Origin: Bactericera cockerelli
Lineage: Eukaryota > Arthropoda > Insecta > Hemiptera > Triozidae
Reading direction: 5' to 3'
DNA length: 64,000 nucleotides
Assembly (NCBI GenBank): GCA_024516035.1
Contig: CM044966.1
Coordinates: 21,398,576 to 21,462,575, forward strand
Below the pieces are notes generated by a model, which had not been told where the DNA came from, did no database searches, and worked only from the letters and a program-made list of their open reading frames with translations. Positions 27,101 to 40,800 of this stretch are shown one piece after another (position 1 is the first letter of the stretch; each line of letters starts with the position of its first letter). Both the position numbers and the translations under genes were made by a program.

Positions 27101-30100
27101 TAACATATTCAACAAGAAGGTAGAATTATCTTAGGAGGTGTCATATTATGTAATCAAAAATTGTATAAAATAAAGAATAAAATCAAAAATCAAATCTTCC
27201 CCGCTTCTGCTTCTCCTCAGAGCTCAGGTGATCCCCGGGCCAGCAGCAGCAGTGGCGGGGGCGACTGGCTGAACAACTCCCACATCCTGTACGCCGCCCT
27301 GACCTTGGGCCATGGCCACGCCCAGCTGAGGAACGAGCAGGCGGGACTCGGGCTAGTCTCCGCCCACCTGAGTGTGGTGGCGCTCAGCTCGGGCCGGCTC
27401 GTGTGGCTGGCGCGCGCGGACGAAGGTACCCGAACTCATTCATTCATTTATTCGTTATTCTAATAAAAGAAATGACCATTTTTCATCGCAACATGGACTT
27501 ATCAATGCGATAAATCACATATAAACTAGTGTTGGCAAGTTTAGTTCAGTCTGAAGATCGGATCATTTAGTTCTTAGTCAATCGAAAGAACTAGTTCTTT
27601 TAAGTCGTTCATTTAGTTCGTTAGTTCAGTAGTTTGGTCAAAGATTACAGCATGAATGATTGTGGTTATCTGATTATTGTCTGTCCCGGTAGCTCAGTGG
27701 TAAAGACGACACTGTGTGAATCCAGAGATTCCAGAGGTCGTGGGTTCGAAACCCAGCCGGGACATGACAAGGTATCCTCCCATTTGGTATTTTTACCACA
27801 GTAATATGTCTTGGCTTACTGCTGGAATAATGGGACTTTGGTAGTCTTGATTGGATAGTATAAATAAGGCGATATTATAATTATTATTTATTATTCTTAT
27901 AAAATAAATGACTATTTTTCATCGCAACATGGACTTATCAATGCGAAAAATTACACATAAACTATACCATCATATGGGGTCAACAATACAAGATCATTTC
28001 CTGTGCTTTACGCAAAATCTAGACTCAAGCCCAAAGAGATCTAACAAAAAAAAGTTACAGACCTCAGTACTCAGCTTTATGCTGACCTCAGCTTGATGGA
28101 TAAGGCGGCGGACTTGTAACCTGGAGGTCGGTGGTTCAAGTCCCGGTTTTTAGCGTAGATTTAGTAAAGCGAGTTGGAGTAGTCGTGACATCACATAGGT
28201 GATAAACACAAATATGATAACTTTAACAAAAAACTCATCCATTTTCTCTCTAAACGTAATTGTAACACAATTCAATTTCGCTCTAAATGTAATTGTAACA
28301 CAATTCAATTGCGCTCTAAATGTAATTGTAACACAATTTAATTGCGCTCTAAATGTAATTGTAACACAATTTGATTGCGCTCTAAATGTAATTGTAACAC
28401 AATTTAATTACGCTCTAAAATAATTTAATTGTAACACAATTCGTGTATTTCAGATGGGGAGGAGGGAGAGAGAGGGGAAGACTCGCGGGACATGGACCAA
28501 GGAGGAGAAGGACGATTGTCTCGCGCCGAGGAAAGCGTGAGTGACCATTTTTTCAACTTTATTTTTTTGGTTAGTGTCGCTTTCAGCTTCATGGTCATAT
28601 CACGACAAGGGATTTCTTGAAAAAATATTTCTTAAAATTCAACAAAATAGTACCAGTATCCACTATTTTTTTTTTTTTTTTTTTTTTTTTTGTATATTTT
28701 AAATATGATTGTTTCACATCCTTTTTTATTTCGTAGCCATGAAACAGGAGCTTCTAAAGCAGCTTGTGGTCTGTTTACCTGCCTATCCCGTAGTATGCCT
28801 CCCAGCTGATGGGTGAAAAGTGACACAATACTTCTCATTTAGGTGCTGGGTCAACACAAGCGCACCGGAAGGTATCCTTTACAAACAACTGTAACCAAAT
28901 CTCTATATATTAAAATGCGAAATTTTGAATAAAACATAGCGTTGCTTATTTTATTCTTGTACCGTGTTAACAATTTATTAATTGATACACATTAAATAAA
29001 AATTAAAAAAAAACAGTATTATAACGAGTACATTTGCTTTCTCTCCTCAGCTTCTGGAAGAGTGCTGTCAGATTCTGAATGAGGAAGCCTGGGTGCGGTC
29101 TGTCCTCTCCACAGTGACCAAGTTCTACCACGACCCGAGTGTGCTCACTCCTCTCTGCACCCTTTGTCATCATTTGCTCATGTCTCACAAGCTAGCTTGT
29201 CATAGGTTCAGGTAAGAATAGAAGTTAGTCAGTAAGTAGAAGAAACATTGTAAACATCGAAAGTTAAAAAAAAAAACAAAAAAACAAACAAAAAAAAATA
29301 CAATAAAAACATTATTATATTATAGAATAGGATAAAATTTAAGTTATCATTTTGTTACTTTTAGACTTTAGTAATGCTTTTGATATTTCGACATTTTCTT
29401 TAAAAAAAAGTAAATAAATGATAACGTATCCCTCTTGTGTTATGTATTGGTTTCCAAAATACCTTAGAAATCGATATGTTTATCTTAAATGGTGACAATT
29501 TTTCCAATTTTTCTGTTTCCAACAAAAGGTGTCCCACAAGGTAGCGTTTTAGATCCCATATTATTTTACATTTTCATAAAAAGTATCGGGGAAAAAACCA
29601 AGAGTCCCGTTGTTGTTGGTAGTAGTGTCGAAACTTGCTCATGTCTCACATGACAAGCTAGTGTGTCCTAGGTTCAAAAGAATAATAATTTAATTTCGGT
29701 TTTTTTTTTTTTTGAATTCATAGAGTTTTTGTTATAACTTTGTGGAGCTAAGTCCAAATTTTGCGTATCGTCTTAGGTGGGGAAAACTAATACTAAGTCA
29801 TTACTTAAGATCTCGACTTTGTCTATTAATTCTGTTCTGGGCTTAATAGCTTTACTTATAAAACTTTGCCCTTATAAGATTTTCTATTATTACCTATTAT
29901 AATTTCGCCCTAGATTTTTCGTATTTTTTTTTTTTTTTTTTTAATTTATGAAATTAATGCTGAAGTTCGAACTTGTGATCTCAATTTTATTCATCTTAAA
30001 TGGAAAATAATATGGGGCCTAAAACGTTAAGGTGGGTTTCCATTGCGTCGGCTTTTGCCGATCGGCATTGCCGATCAGCAAAGCCGATGTAATGGAAACG

Positions 30101-31266
30101 TACTTTTTGGCAAGAGCAAAATGCCGATCGGCATAGAATTAATTTACCGAATGAGGTCGGTACGGATCAAACAAATGCCGATCGGCATTGTCAGTGGAAA
30201 CGTGCCGAGCATGCCGAGTCATTAGTTTGTTCCTTTTTGTTGTTGTGTCTTGAACTATTTTCAAACCTTTTTATATACGAATCTTTAAAACCAATGGAAA
30301 CAGATCGTGCCGTTCGGCATTTGCAGATCGGCAATGTCGATCTGCAAAAGCCGACGCAATGGAAACCCACCTTTACCTTGTACGATACCTAAATACCTAA
30401 AACGATATAAGATTGCGAAGTTTAATTCTACTGATCTATGTTATGTTTATTCTATCATTTAGGTATTATTTGACTTTGTAATTTTGTGTAAACAATTATT
30501 TATTTTCAATGTCATAACATTGTTATTTACTTTTGTTTTATTCCCTTAGTATTAGATTAATTTTAGGTATTGACTTTGTAAGATGCCCTCGGGCTTTATT
30601 TACAATAAAAATTATTCTATTCTATTTGCAATAAAAACTTTATTTATTTATTTATCTATTCCGTTGTTCCACTCCCCGGCTCCTCCAGACTCCTCCACAT
30701 GCTCGCGCTCAACCACGGCTTCCTGCGTCACCTCTATTCGCTCACCACCTCGCTCCAGCAGCGCTCCCTGTTCAACTCGAGCTCCACGCCACTGGTGTCC
30801 GTCATTGCGCGCGGCTCCCCGATCAGCGCGGCGGAAACGCGCTCCATCCAGCCTCTCCTGGCGACGTTCGCGTCCCTGTTCACCCTGGTGGTGACGACGC
30901 TGCACGACAGCGAGTTCTACGGCGAGGCCGAGCGTGACGCTAGCATGAGCGTGGATGAGACAGGTGAGGTTTTTTTTTTTTTTTTTTTTTTTTTTAAGCT
31001 TTATTAGGAGGACAAAGTACAATGGTAACAGTATAAAATTAAGAAAAGGGGGAAAAAAACAAACAAATGACAAAATAAATAAGTAAAAAAGAAAATAACA
31101 ATAATATCCTACCTAAAGGGCGGGGTTATTGGTTAAAAAGGCTTGATCCCGCTGCCCAGGACAATCTTTTCTTTCCAAACCTTGCGCACAGTTTGTGTTC
31201 AATTTTTATTCTATACGCAACAGGTATTGCCTAACACGAGCAGCAGACATCGAATAATTCCCGTCA

Positions 31267-31303
<37 letters not shown>

Positions 31304-34144
31304 TCTGCCCTGAACCGCTTTTGCATTACTTCAGGTCATTTTACCTTTACATCCATACCACGCCACCAGTGGCGTGGAGCTTGAGTTGAAGTTCGAATCC
31401 CGGTCAAGCTTTTTCATTTTTATTGTATACAGGGTGTCCCGTATACAGATGCAAATATTTTGAGGGTAGGTTCAGCCCACCGTGAACTATCATATGAGCG
31501 AAACTTGCAGTGGGGCATTTTGTTTCGTTAAAGAGTTATGGCCAAATCCCTGTTTTTCCCACAGGTTTAGAGGTCACTTGGATCGATGCACGATTTTAAA
31601 GAAATGATAGCCAGTAAGTAATTTTTGACTTCATGTATGGATAGTAATGCATATTTCCCTTCGAATGCAGTTGGTTGCATAAAAAAATATTGAAAGACCA
31701 GAGAGATATTTAATCATAAGTTCAATACTTTTCTAAAATTTGATTTTTCCCTTTTTTCCCTTTCGTGAATTTAAAGTACTCCTACAATTGCAATTCTGCG
31801 TATCACTAGTTAAAAAAATACCCTATTATGTTTAGTTTTAGAAAAAAGAAAGCTCATTTATATATTACTTTAAAGATCATGGAACGCAGTACACACAAAG
31901 CTCAAAAAACACTTCTGAATCATGATGGAAAATTCAAAGGTGGCTGAATTTTAACAGAATTGGCGCGTAATTTGAGGTATAAATACACTGCTCTGGGATG
32001 TTTAACAGAGGGAAATTGATCATTCACAGTGGTCGGTCGGTGTGAACTTTTATGTGAATGGGGTTACGGGGTCACAGGGTTATCATGAGGAAAAATGAGA
32101 GAGGCTGCAACTAAAGCAGCAACCAGTGGTGTAATTATGGACAAAGAATACCCATGGAGAAAGACTCTGCGCTAACAACAAAAATTGTCATTTTATTTTT
32201 AGAAGTAAAATTAAAAATATCATTTTTGTGTTTATCACAATCATGATATCAAAAACATAACAAATAGTGCCGAAAATTAACCTTGGGTAAAACTCAAACA
32301 TCCAACCTTAAGGTTACTATTATTATTATTAATACTTTATTGATAAACTACAAACATGATACATTCTGCAACACAGGACATGAAATGAAAAGAACCCAAA
32401 AGAATATGTAGCGAACCAAGGGCAGGTTAAAGCTTGTGGCTTTCTCTTCCACCGAACAAATTGATCGCCTTGTTATTTTAACTATTAGATTTGATTGATA
32501 TAGTTGGTTAATAGAACTATTTGTACTCAGAAATTTTTCATTTATAACTTGCAGTTGGCACAAAAATGGTCACACAGACCGCTTCAGGCATCGAGTGTTC
32601 TTCAAAATGCAATAGCGCCCAGATTCAAAATTTGATAGATGTGTTTCTCTCCTTCTTGTGCCGTTTATTAAGGTGTATCTCATTCGTTCCTTCACGCGTC
32701 TGAAAGAACTTTGTATTTATTGAAACAAAATAGCAAAGGTTATTTTTTACCTAGTGATACGCAGAATTGCAATTGTAGAAGTACTCTAAATTCACGAAAG
32801 GGAAAAAAGGGAAAAATCGAATTTTAGAAAAATATTGAATTATGATTAAATATCTCTTTGGTCTTTCAATATTTTTTTATGCAACCAACTGCATTTCAAG
32901 GGAAATATGCATGACTAGCCATACATGAAGTCGAAAATTACTTACTGGCTATCATTTCTTTAAAAACATGCATCGATCCAAGTGACCTCTAGACCTGTGG
33001 GAAAAACAGGGATTTGGCCATAACTCTTTAACGAAGCAAAATGCCCCACTGCAAGTTTCGCTCATATGATAGTTCACGGTGGGCTGAACCTACCCTCAAA
33101 ATATTTGCATCTGTATACGGGACACCCTGTGGATTGTTTCCATTTTTTTCATTGTTAAAATAATTATTTGTATTGTACATATTATGTCCATTTATATCCA
33201 TTTAGGTGTGGACGCGGGAGCCCACGCGAGTCTCCGCGAGAGCAAGATGCCCTTCTCTAAATAATAATAATAACCTTGCAGGTGTGGACGCGGGAGTCCA
33301 CGCGAGTCTACGCGAGAGCAAGATGCCCTTCTCTAAATAATAATAATAACCTTGCAGGTGTGGACGCGGGAGTCCACGCGAGTCTACGCGAGAGCAAGAT
33401 GCCCTTCTCTAAATAATAATGATAACCTTGCAGGTGTGGACGCGGGAGTCCACGCGAGTCTACGCGAGAGCAAGATGCCCTTCTCTAAATAATAATAATA
33501 ACCTTGCAGGTGTGGACGCGGGAGTCCACGCGAGTCTACGCGAGAGCAAGATGCCCTTCTCTAAATAATAATAATAACCTTGCAGGTGTGGACGCGGGAG
33601 TCCACGCGAGTCTACGCGAGAGCAAGATGCCCTTCTCTAAATAATAATAATAACCTTGCAGGTGTGGACGCGGGAGTCCACGCGAGTCTACGCGAGAGCA
33701 AGATGCCCTTCTCTAAATAATAATAATAACCTTGCAGGTGTGGACGCGGGAGTCCACGCGAGTCTACGCGAGAGCAAGATGCCCTTCTCTAAATAATAAT
33801 AATAACCTTGCAGGTGTGGACGCGGGAGTCCACGCGAGTCTCCGCGAGAGCAAGATGCCCTTCTCCCTGGCGGAGCTGGTGGCTATGACGTCACAGCTCA
33901 AGAATGTGGTGCTCGGCCTCATTGAACTGGCGTACCCAGACAGTCGAGTTCAGGATGTGGCCACTAGAGGCGCTGCTGGCTCCAAGTAAGTGAGAGAGAA
34001 AGAGAGTACCCAGACAGTAGAGTTCAGGATGTCGCCACTAGAGGCGCTGCTGGCTCCAAGTAAGTGAGAGAGAGAGAGAGAGTGAGAGTACCCAGACAGT
34101 AGAGTTCAGGATGTGGCCACTAGAGGCGCTGCTGGCTCCAAGTA

Positions 34145-34183
<39 letters not shown>

Positions 34184-34548
34184 CCAGACAGTCGAGTTCA
34201 GGATGTCGCCACTAGAGGCGCTGCTGGCTCCAAGTAAGTGAGAGAGAAAGAGAGTACCCAGACAGTAGAGTTCAGGATGTCGCCACTAGAGGCGCTGCTG
34301 GCTCCAAGTAAGTGAGAGAGAGAGAGAGAGTGAGAGTACCCAGACAGTAGAGTTCAGGATGTGGCCACTAGAGGCGCTGCTGGCTCCAAGTAAGTGAGAG
34401 AGAAAGAGAGTACCCAGACAGTAGAGTTCAGGATGTCGCCACTAGAGGCGCTGCTGGCTCCAAGTAAGTGAGAGAGAGAGAGAGAGTGAGAGTACCCAGA
34501 CAGTAGAGTTCAGGATGTGGCCACTAGAGGCGCTGCTGGCTCCAAGTA

Positions 34549-34590
<42 letters not shown>

Positions 34591-34644
34591 CCCAGACAGT
34601 CGAGTTCAGGATGTCGCCACTAGAGGCGCTGCTGGCTCCAAGTA

Positions 34645-34681
<37 letters not shown>

Positions 34682-34734
34682 CCAGACAGTCGAGTTCAGG
34701 ATGTCGCCACTAGAGGCGCTGCTGGCTCCAAGTA

Positions 34735-34771
<37 letters not shown>

Positions 34772-34824
34772 CCAGACAGTCGAGTTCAGGATGTCGCCAC
34801 TAGAGGCGCTGCTGGCTCCAAGTA

Positions 34825-34863
<39 letters not shown>

Positions 34864-37800
34864 CCAGACAGTCGAGTTCAGGATGTCGCCACTAGAGGCG
34901 CTGCTGGCTCCAAGTAAGTGAGAGAGCAACGATGAGCTAGGCTAAGAAATGGGTAAATTCATTATATATCCACTTGGCCTTTATCCCATATTAGCTTATG
35001 TTGCTATTGGGGTCGGTATTGTTCAACTTCATGGTTTAGGTTGGTAGGGTGGAGCACTTTTTTTTATGGCTGAATGCGCCTTCTAACGCCAACGATTCCA
35101 TTTGGTTTTCCAGCGATTCCAGCGAATGGATGGTAACAGCCCCACCCTCCATTCGCTGGAAATCGTACTAGCTACCCACATCAAACTCACCCAGCCTGGA
35201 TAGGGCCAGAATTGCCAGTCTCACATGTTTGTTCGGGTGGAACAGAATTTTCTTCGAAAAGTCTGCTCCAACCGGGGATCGAACTCGGGATCTCTGGACT
35301 ATGTACGGGCAGTAGTCACAACCATTACGCCTTGAAGGCTGTTTTCAAATTCGTAAATATTGTACTACATCACTTTGTCCTCCTGATAGAGATTCAGGGC
35401 GGAGTTAATAGACGACGTCAATAACTTAAGTCTTTGGTAAGTGTCAGTTTTCCCTATCTTACACAGTATGCAATCCGTGACTTAGCGCCACAGAGGTATT
35501 ACAAAAACGTCCATTAATTCCACCCTTAACCTTTTACGGTCCAGTGCATGTCCCACATGCAACCATAGAAACGCTGCTAAATGGACAGTTTCAATTTTTT
35601 TTCACTGGAGTGCAAAAGGGTAATAACTAATAACAATTCCGCCCTTAATAATTATTCCCCTTCGCAGCTCTCACTGGTCCCACGTGTTCTCCTCGCTCGT
35701 CTCGCTCCTGCGCTCGCTTCACTCGCGCGACGCTCGCCGCCGCTTCACCCCGGGCGATGCGCACTGGTCCTGTGCGCAGCTGAGCTCGCTCCTGGGCGCC
35801 TCGGGCTACGACTCGCCCACCGGGCTGAGTCTCAGGTCTCGGGACAGGGGCGGCGCCTCCCTGCGGCCCTTCCACGGGGTGCCGGTGCTCACCCGGGACG
35901 AGCTGGGTGAGTTAATAATAATAATTTAATAATAATAATTTTATTTTTATTGTTAGTTTACCTTACGGTGTATACAATTTTCTTAAATCCAGTCTTAAAA
36001 CTAACTTGATATATAATATATTTACTTATTCTAAAAACAAATAATAAGTGAGGAGAAGATAAGTATTGAAATTTCGTAAAAGGTTGACTAGATAGATACA
36101 TGTATAAAGAAAGACAGAGGAAAGTGTTGATTAATAGATTGGGAACATTCACGTATAAGAAAGACAGTGGTAAGATATAGTGAAAAGACTGTATGGTAGC
36201 CAGGTCACACTGAAATTATTATTTAACATTATTATTTAACACTTCATTGGTCAACTACATGATACATTCAACAAAATAGGACATGAAAAAAAAAAGAACA
36301 CAATAGAATATGTAGTGAACCAAGGGGCGAAGTTAAAGCCTATGGCTTTCTATTCCACCTTTCTCTTGAGTTGTAATTGTAGTTGATTTTCTGAATGATT
36401 TTCCCCAAATATGTAAACACCGAAACTAAAACAAGGCTGCATCCCACGACACAAAGACCATACTTCTTAGGTGTGGCCCTTAGTGTGGGATGACGACAGC
36501 CAAAAGAAACTAGCATAAGTTCAGTTAAAAATATTATGAATTATGTAATCTGTCATTGTTATACATATTTAAACCATTTACTTGTCATGTATTAGATAAA
36601 TAAATAAAATCTTAGAAGCCAAATAAAAATGGCTTAGGATGGGTCCTCTGTATACAAAAAAAGAAATGAAAAAAAAAACCAATGATTTATTATTATTAGT
36701 TAATTATTTTATTATATTATCATACAAATCTTATATCTCGCTCCGTCATGATTATGACCAATATGGAGTTCAAAGCGATATTTAAAAAATACTCAATAAA
36801 TTAAGTTAAGTCTAGTGGCAGATTATGGCTCTTGCTTTGAGCTCGCTCAGAATCTTTGTCGAAAAAGGAATCGACAGTTACAATTACAAAAACTGTTATA
36901 CAAAATTGTAACTGTTGATTCCTTTTTAGACAAAGATTCTGTGCCAGCTCTAAGCAAGGGCCATAATCTGCCACTAGATATAACTTAATGTATTTAGTAT
37001 TACTAGCGATAAACATGTTACTTTTTTTGTTAATATTAATTAATAATAAAAAAAAAATGTAAGAGATGGCCATAGGCAATAACTCTGCCTGCCCTTTAGT
37101 TAGGACATATATACAGATATTTTATCTTTGTTTATTTTTAACTTGTTAATATTATTGTGAATTTGTATCTTTATTTGTTTGTACGTATATTATGTCCTGT
37201 TAATAAAGAATTTAATAATAATAATAATTGTTTCCATTGTACTTTTTGTGTTGTATTGCATTTGTATAACGTCGATATGTATAAAGTCTGGCCGTAGGAC
37301 TATAAATAGGGAGTAGACTGGCTGGGGGACTAAAAACAGAGAGTAGACCAGCAAGCATTGGCTGGGTTCTGGGGGCCCTTGTGAATTATTAGCCTCCTTG
37401 CAGAGACAGTGGTAGAGTTGCTGAGTCATTCCTCCACTGTCTGGCGACCATCGTTCTCGCCACTCAATGATGATGACGTCGATTCCCCTTTTATTTTAAT
37501 AAGATAAATAAGAAAAAAAATAAGAATTTTCTTCAAAACATAATATAAAATAAAATTCTGAATGTTTTTCCCCTAATATGTAAAAACAACACTCATCTTA
37601 GAAGCCAAATAAAAATGGCTTAGGATGGGTCCTCTGTATAAAAAAAATATGAAAAATAAAACAAATGATTTATTAAAATAAAATAAAAAACTGTTCCCCC
37701 CCCCCCCCCTGTGTTTCAGACGAGGGCCCACCCCTCACCACCCGAGAGCTCCGCACCCTCACCATCCTGCAGGAGGTGCCGTTCCTCGTCTCCTTCCCGT

Positions 37801-40800
37801 CACGCGTGCTCGTCTGGTCTCGCCTGATCGCGCGCGACAAGGCGAGCACGTACCAGACGCGTGCCGCCTACCTGCAGGGACCCCAGATCCAGATCTCCGT
37901 GCGCCGCAACTATCTGTACGAGGACGCGTTTGACAAGCTCTCGCCCGAGAACGGTGAGTTGTTGCTTTTGATTTATTTGTAATATAATAAAAGAGAAGAG
38001 AAGAGAAGAAAATAGAGAGAAGAGAAAAAAAGAAAAGAAAGAAAAGAAAAGAGAAGAGAAGAGAAGAGAAAAAAAGAAAAGAAAAGAGAAGAGAAAAAAA
38101 GAAAAGAAATGAAAGAAAAGAAAAGAAATGAAAGAAAAGAAAAGAGAAGAGAAGAAAAGAAAAGAAAAGAGAATAAAAGAAAAGAGAAGAGAATAAAAGA
38201 AAAGAGAAGAGAAGAAAAGAGAAGAGAATAAAAGAAAAGAAAAGAGAAGAGAATAAAAGAAAAGAAAAGAGAAGAGAATAAAAGAAAAGAAAAAAGAAGA
38301 GAATAAAAGAAAAGAAAAGAGAAGATAATAAAAGAAAAGAGAAGTGAAGAGAATAAAAGAAAAGAGAAGAGAAGAGAATAAAAGAAAAGAGAAGAGAAGA
38401 GAATAAAAGAAAAGAGAAGAGAATAAAAGAAAAGAGAAGAGAAAGAGAAAAAGAAGAGAAGAGAAGAGAATAAAAGAAAAGAAAAAAGAAGAGATAAAAG
38501 AAAAGAAAAGAGAAGAGAATAAAAGAAAAGAGAAGTGAAGAGAATAAAAGAAAAGAGAAGAGAATAAAAGAAAAGAGAAGAGAATAAAAGAAAAGAAAAG
38601 AGAAGAAAAGAGAAGAAAAGAAAAGAGAAGAGAAGAGAATAAAAGAAAAGAGAAGAGAATAAAAGAAAAGAGAAGAGAAAGAGAAAAAGAAGAGAAGAGA
38701 AGAGAATAAAAGAAAAGAAAAAAGAAGAGAATAAAAGAAAAGAAAAGAGAAGAGAATAAAAGAAAAGAGAAGTGAAGAGAATAAAAGAAAAGAGAAGAGA
38801 ATAAAAGAAAAGAGAAGAGAATAAAAGAAAAGAAAAGAGAAGAAAAGAGAAGAAAAGAAAAGAGAAGAGAAGAGAATAAAAGAAAAGAGAAGAGAATAAA
38901 AGAAAAGAGAAGAGAAAGAGAAAGAGAAGAGAATAAAAGAAAAGAGAAGAGAATAAAAGAAAAGAGAAGAGAAAGAGAAAGAGAAGAGAATAAAAGAAAA
39001 GAGAAGAGAAAGAGAAAGAGAAGAAGAATAAAAGAAAAGAGAAGAGAAAGAGAAAGAGAAGAGAATAAAAGAAAAGAGAAGAGAATAAAAGAAAGAGAAG
39101 AGAAAGAGAAAAAGAAGAGAAGAAAGAGATAAAAGAAAGAAAAAGAAGAGAATAAAAGAAAGAAAGAAGAGGAATAAAAGAAAAGAAGTGAAGAGAATAA
39201 AGAAAAGAGAGAAATAAAAGAAAAGAGAAGAGAAGGAAATAAAAGAAAGAGAAGAAAGAGAAAAAGAAAAAGAAGAGAAGAGATAAAAGAAAAGAAAGAG
39301 ATAAGAAAGAGAAAGAAAGAAAAAAGAAGAGAAGAGAAGAGAATAAAAGAAAAGAAAAAGAAGAGAATAAAAGAAAAGAAAAGAGAAGAGAATAAAAGAA
39401 AAGAGAATGAAGAGAATAAAAGAAAAGAGAAGAGAAGAGAATAAAAGAAAAGAGAAGAGAATAAAAGAAAAGAGAAGAGAAAGAGAAAGAGAAAAAGAAG
39501 AGAAGAGAAGAGAATAAAAGAAAAGAGAAGAAAGAGAAAAAAGAAGAGAAGAGAAGAGAATAAAAGAAAAAAGAAAGACAAGGGGAGCACGTACCAGACG
39601 CGTGCCGCTACCTGCAGGGACCCCAGATCCAGATCTCCGTGCGGCGCAACTATCTGTACGAGGACGCTTTCGACAAACTATCGCCCGAGAACGGTGAGTT
39701 GTTGCTTTTGATTTATTTGTAATAATAAAGAGAAGAGAAGTAGTGAAAGAAATAAGAGAAGAGAAGAGAAAGAAGAAAAGAAAGAAAGAAAAAGAGAAAA
39801 AGAAAGAGAAAAAAAGAAAAGAAAGAGAAGAGAAAAAAAGAAAAGAAAAGAAAGAGAAAAAAAAGAAATGAAAGAAAAGAAAAAGAAGAGAATAAAAGAA
39901 AAGAAAAAGAAGAGAATAAAAGAAAAGAAAAGAGAAGAGAATAAAAGAAAAGAAAAGAGAAGATAATAAAAGAAAAGAAAGGAAGAAATAAAAGAAAAGA
40001 GAAGAGAAGAGAATAAAAGAAAAGAGAAGAGATAAAAAAAAGAAAAGAGAAGAGAATAAAGAAAGAGAAGAGAAAGAAAGAAAGAAGAGAAGAGAAGAGA
40101 ATAAAAGAAAAGAGAAGAGAAGAGAAAAAGAAAAGAGAAGAGAAAGAGAAAAGAAAAGAGAAAGAAGAGAATAAAAGAATAAAGAAGAAGAGAAAGAGAA
40201 AAAGAAGAGAAGAGAAGAGAATAAAAGAAAAGAAGAGAAGACAAGGCGAGCACGTACCAGACGCGTGCCGCCTACCTGCAGGGACCCCAGATCCAGATCT
40301 CCGTGCGGCGCAACTATCTGTACGAGGACGCTTTCGACAAACTATCGCCCGAGAACGGTGAGTTGTTGCTTTCGATTTTGATTATAATAATAATTTTATT
40401 TATTCGTAATATAATATAATAGGACCTCACGAGGCTAGGATAGGACCTCACGAGGCTAGGGTAGGCCCCAAACTACAGAGTCGAAAAAATGACGACCCCG
40501 GCGTGATTCGAACCCGGGTCACCTGGATTGCAAGCCGAGCATGCTACCGCTAGGCCAAAGTGACTACCGCTGAAAAGTATGTGCCACCAACCTGATTTCC
40601 CCTCGAACTCTATGACTGTATTACTTGATGTCGGTGCTCTGATATGTCTCGGTATCTCAGTGGTAAAGGCGACACTCTGTGAATCCAGATATTCCAGAGG
40701 TCACGGGTTCGAAACCCAGCCGGGACATGACAAGTTATCCTCCCAATTGGGATTTTTACCACATAATAATATGTCTTGGGCTTACTGCTGGAATAATCGA

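Noticed and set aside
37800..39590. 596-codon minus-strand frame rich in Phe, Leu and Ser
   Set aside because: It is the translation of the polypurine repeat; no family content and it runs antisense through a real exon.
39577..40358. Additional functional HECT exons or a UBE3C paralogue
   Set aside because: The copies have no acceptor and hold only the 3' half of exon 12; the first is also frame-broken.
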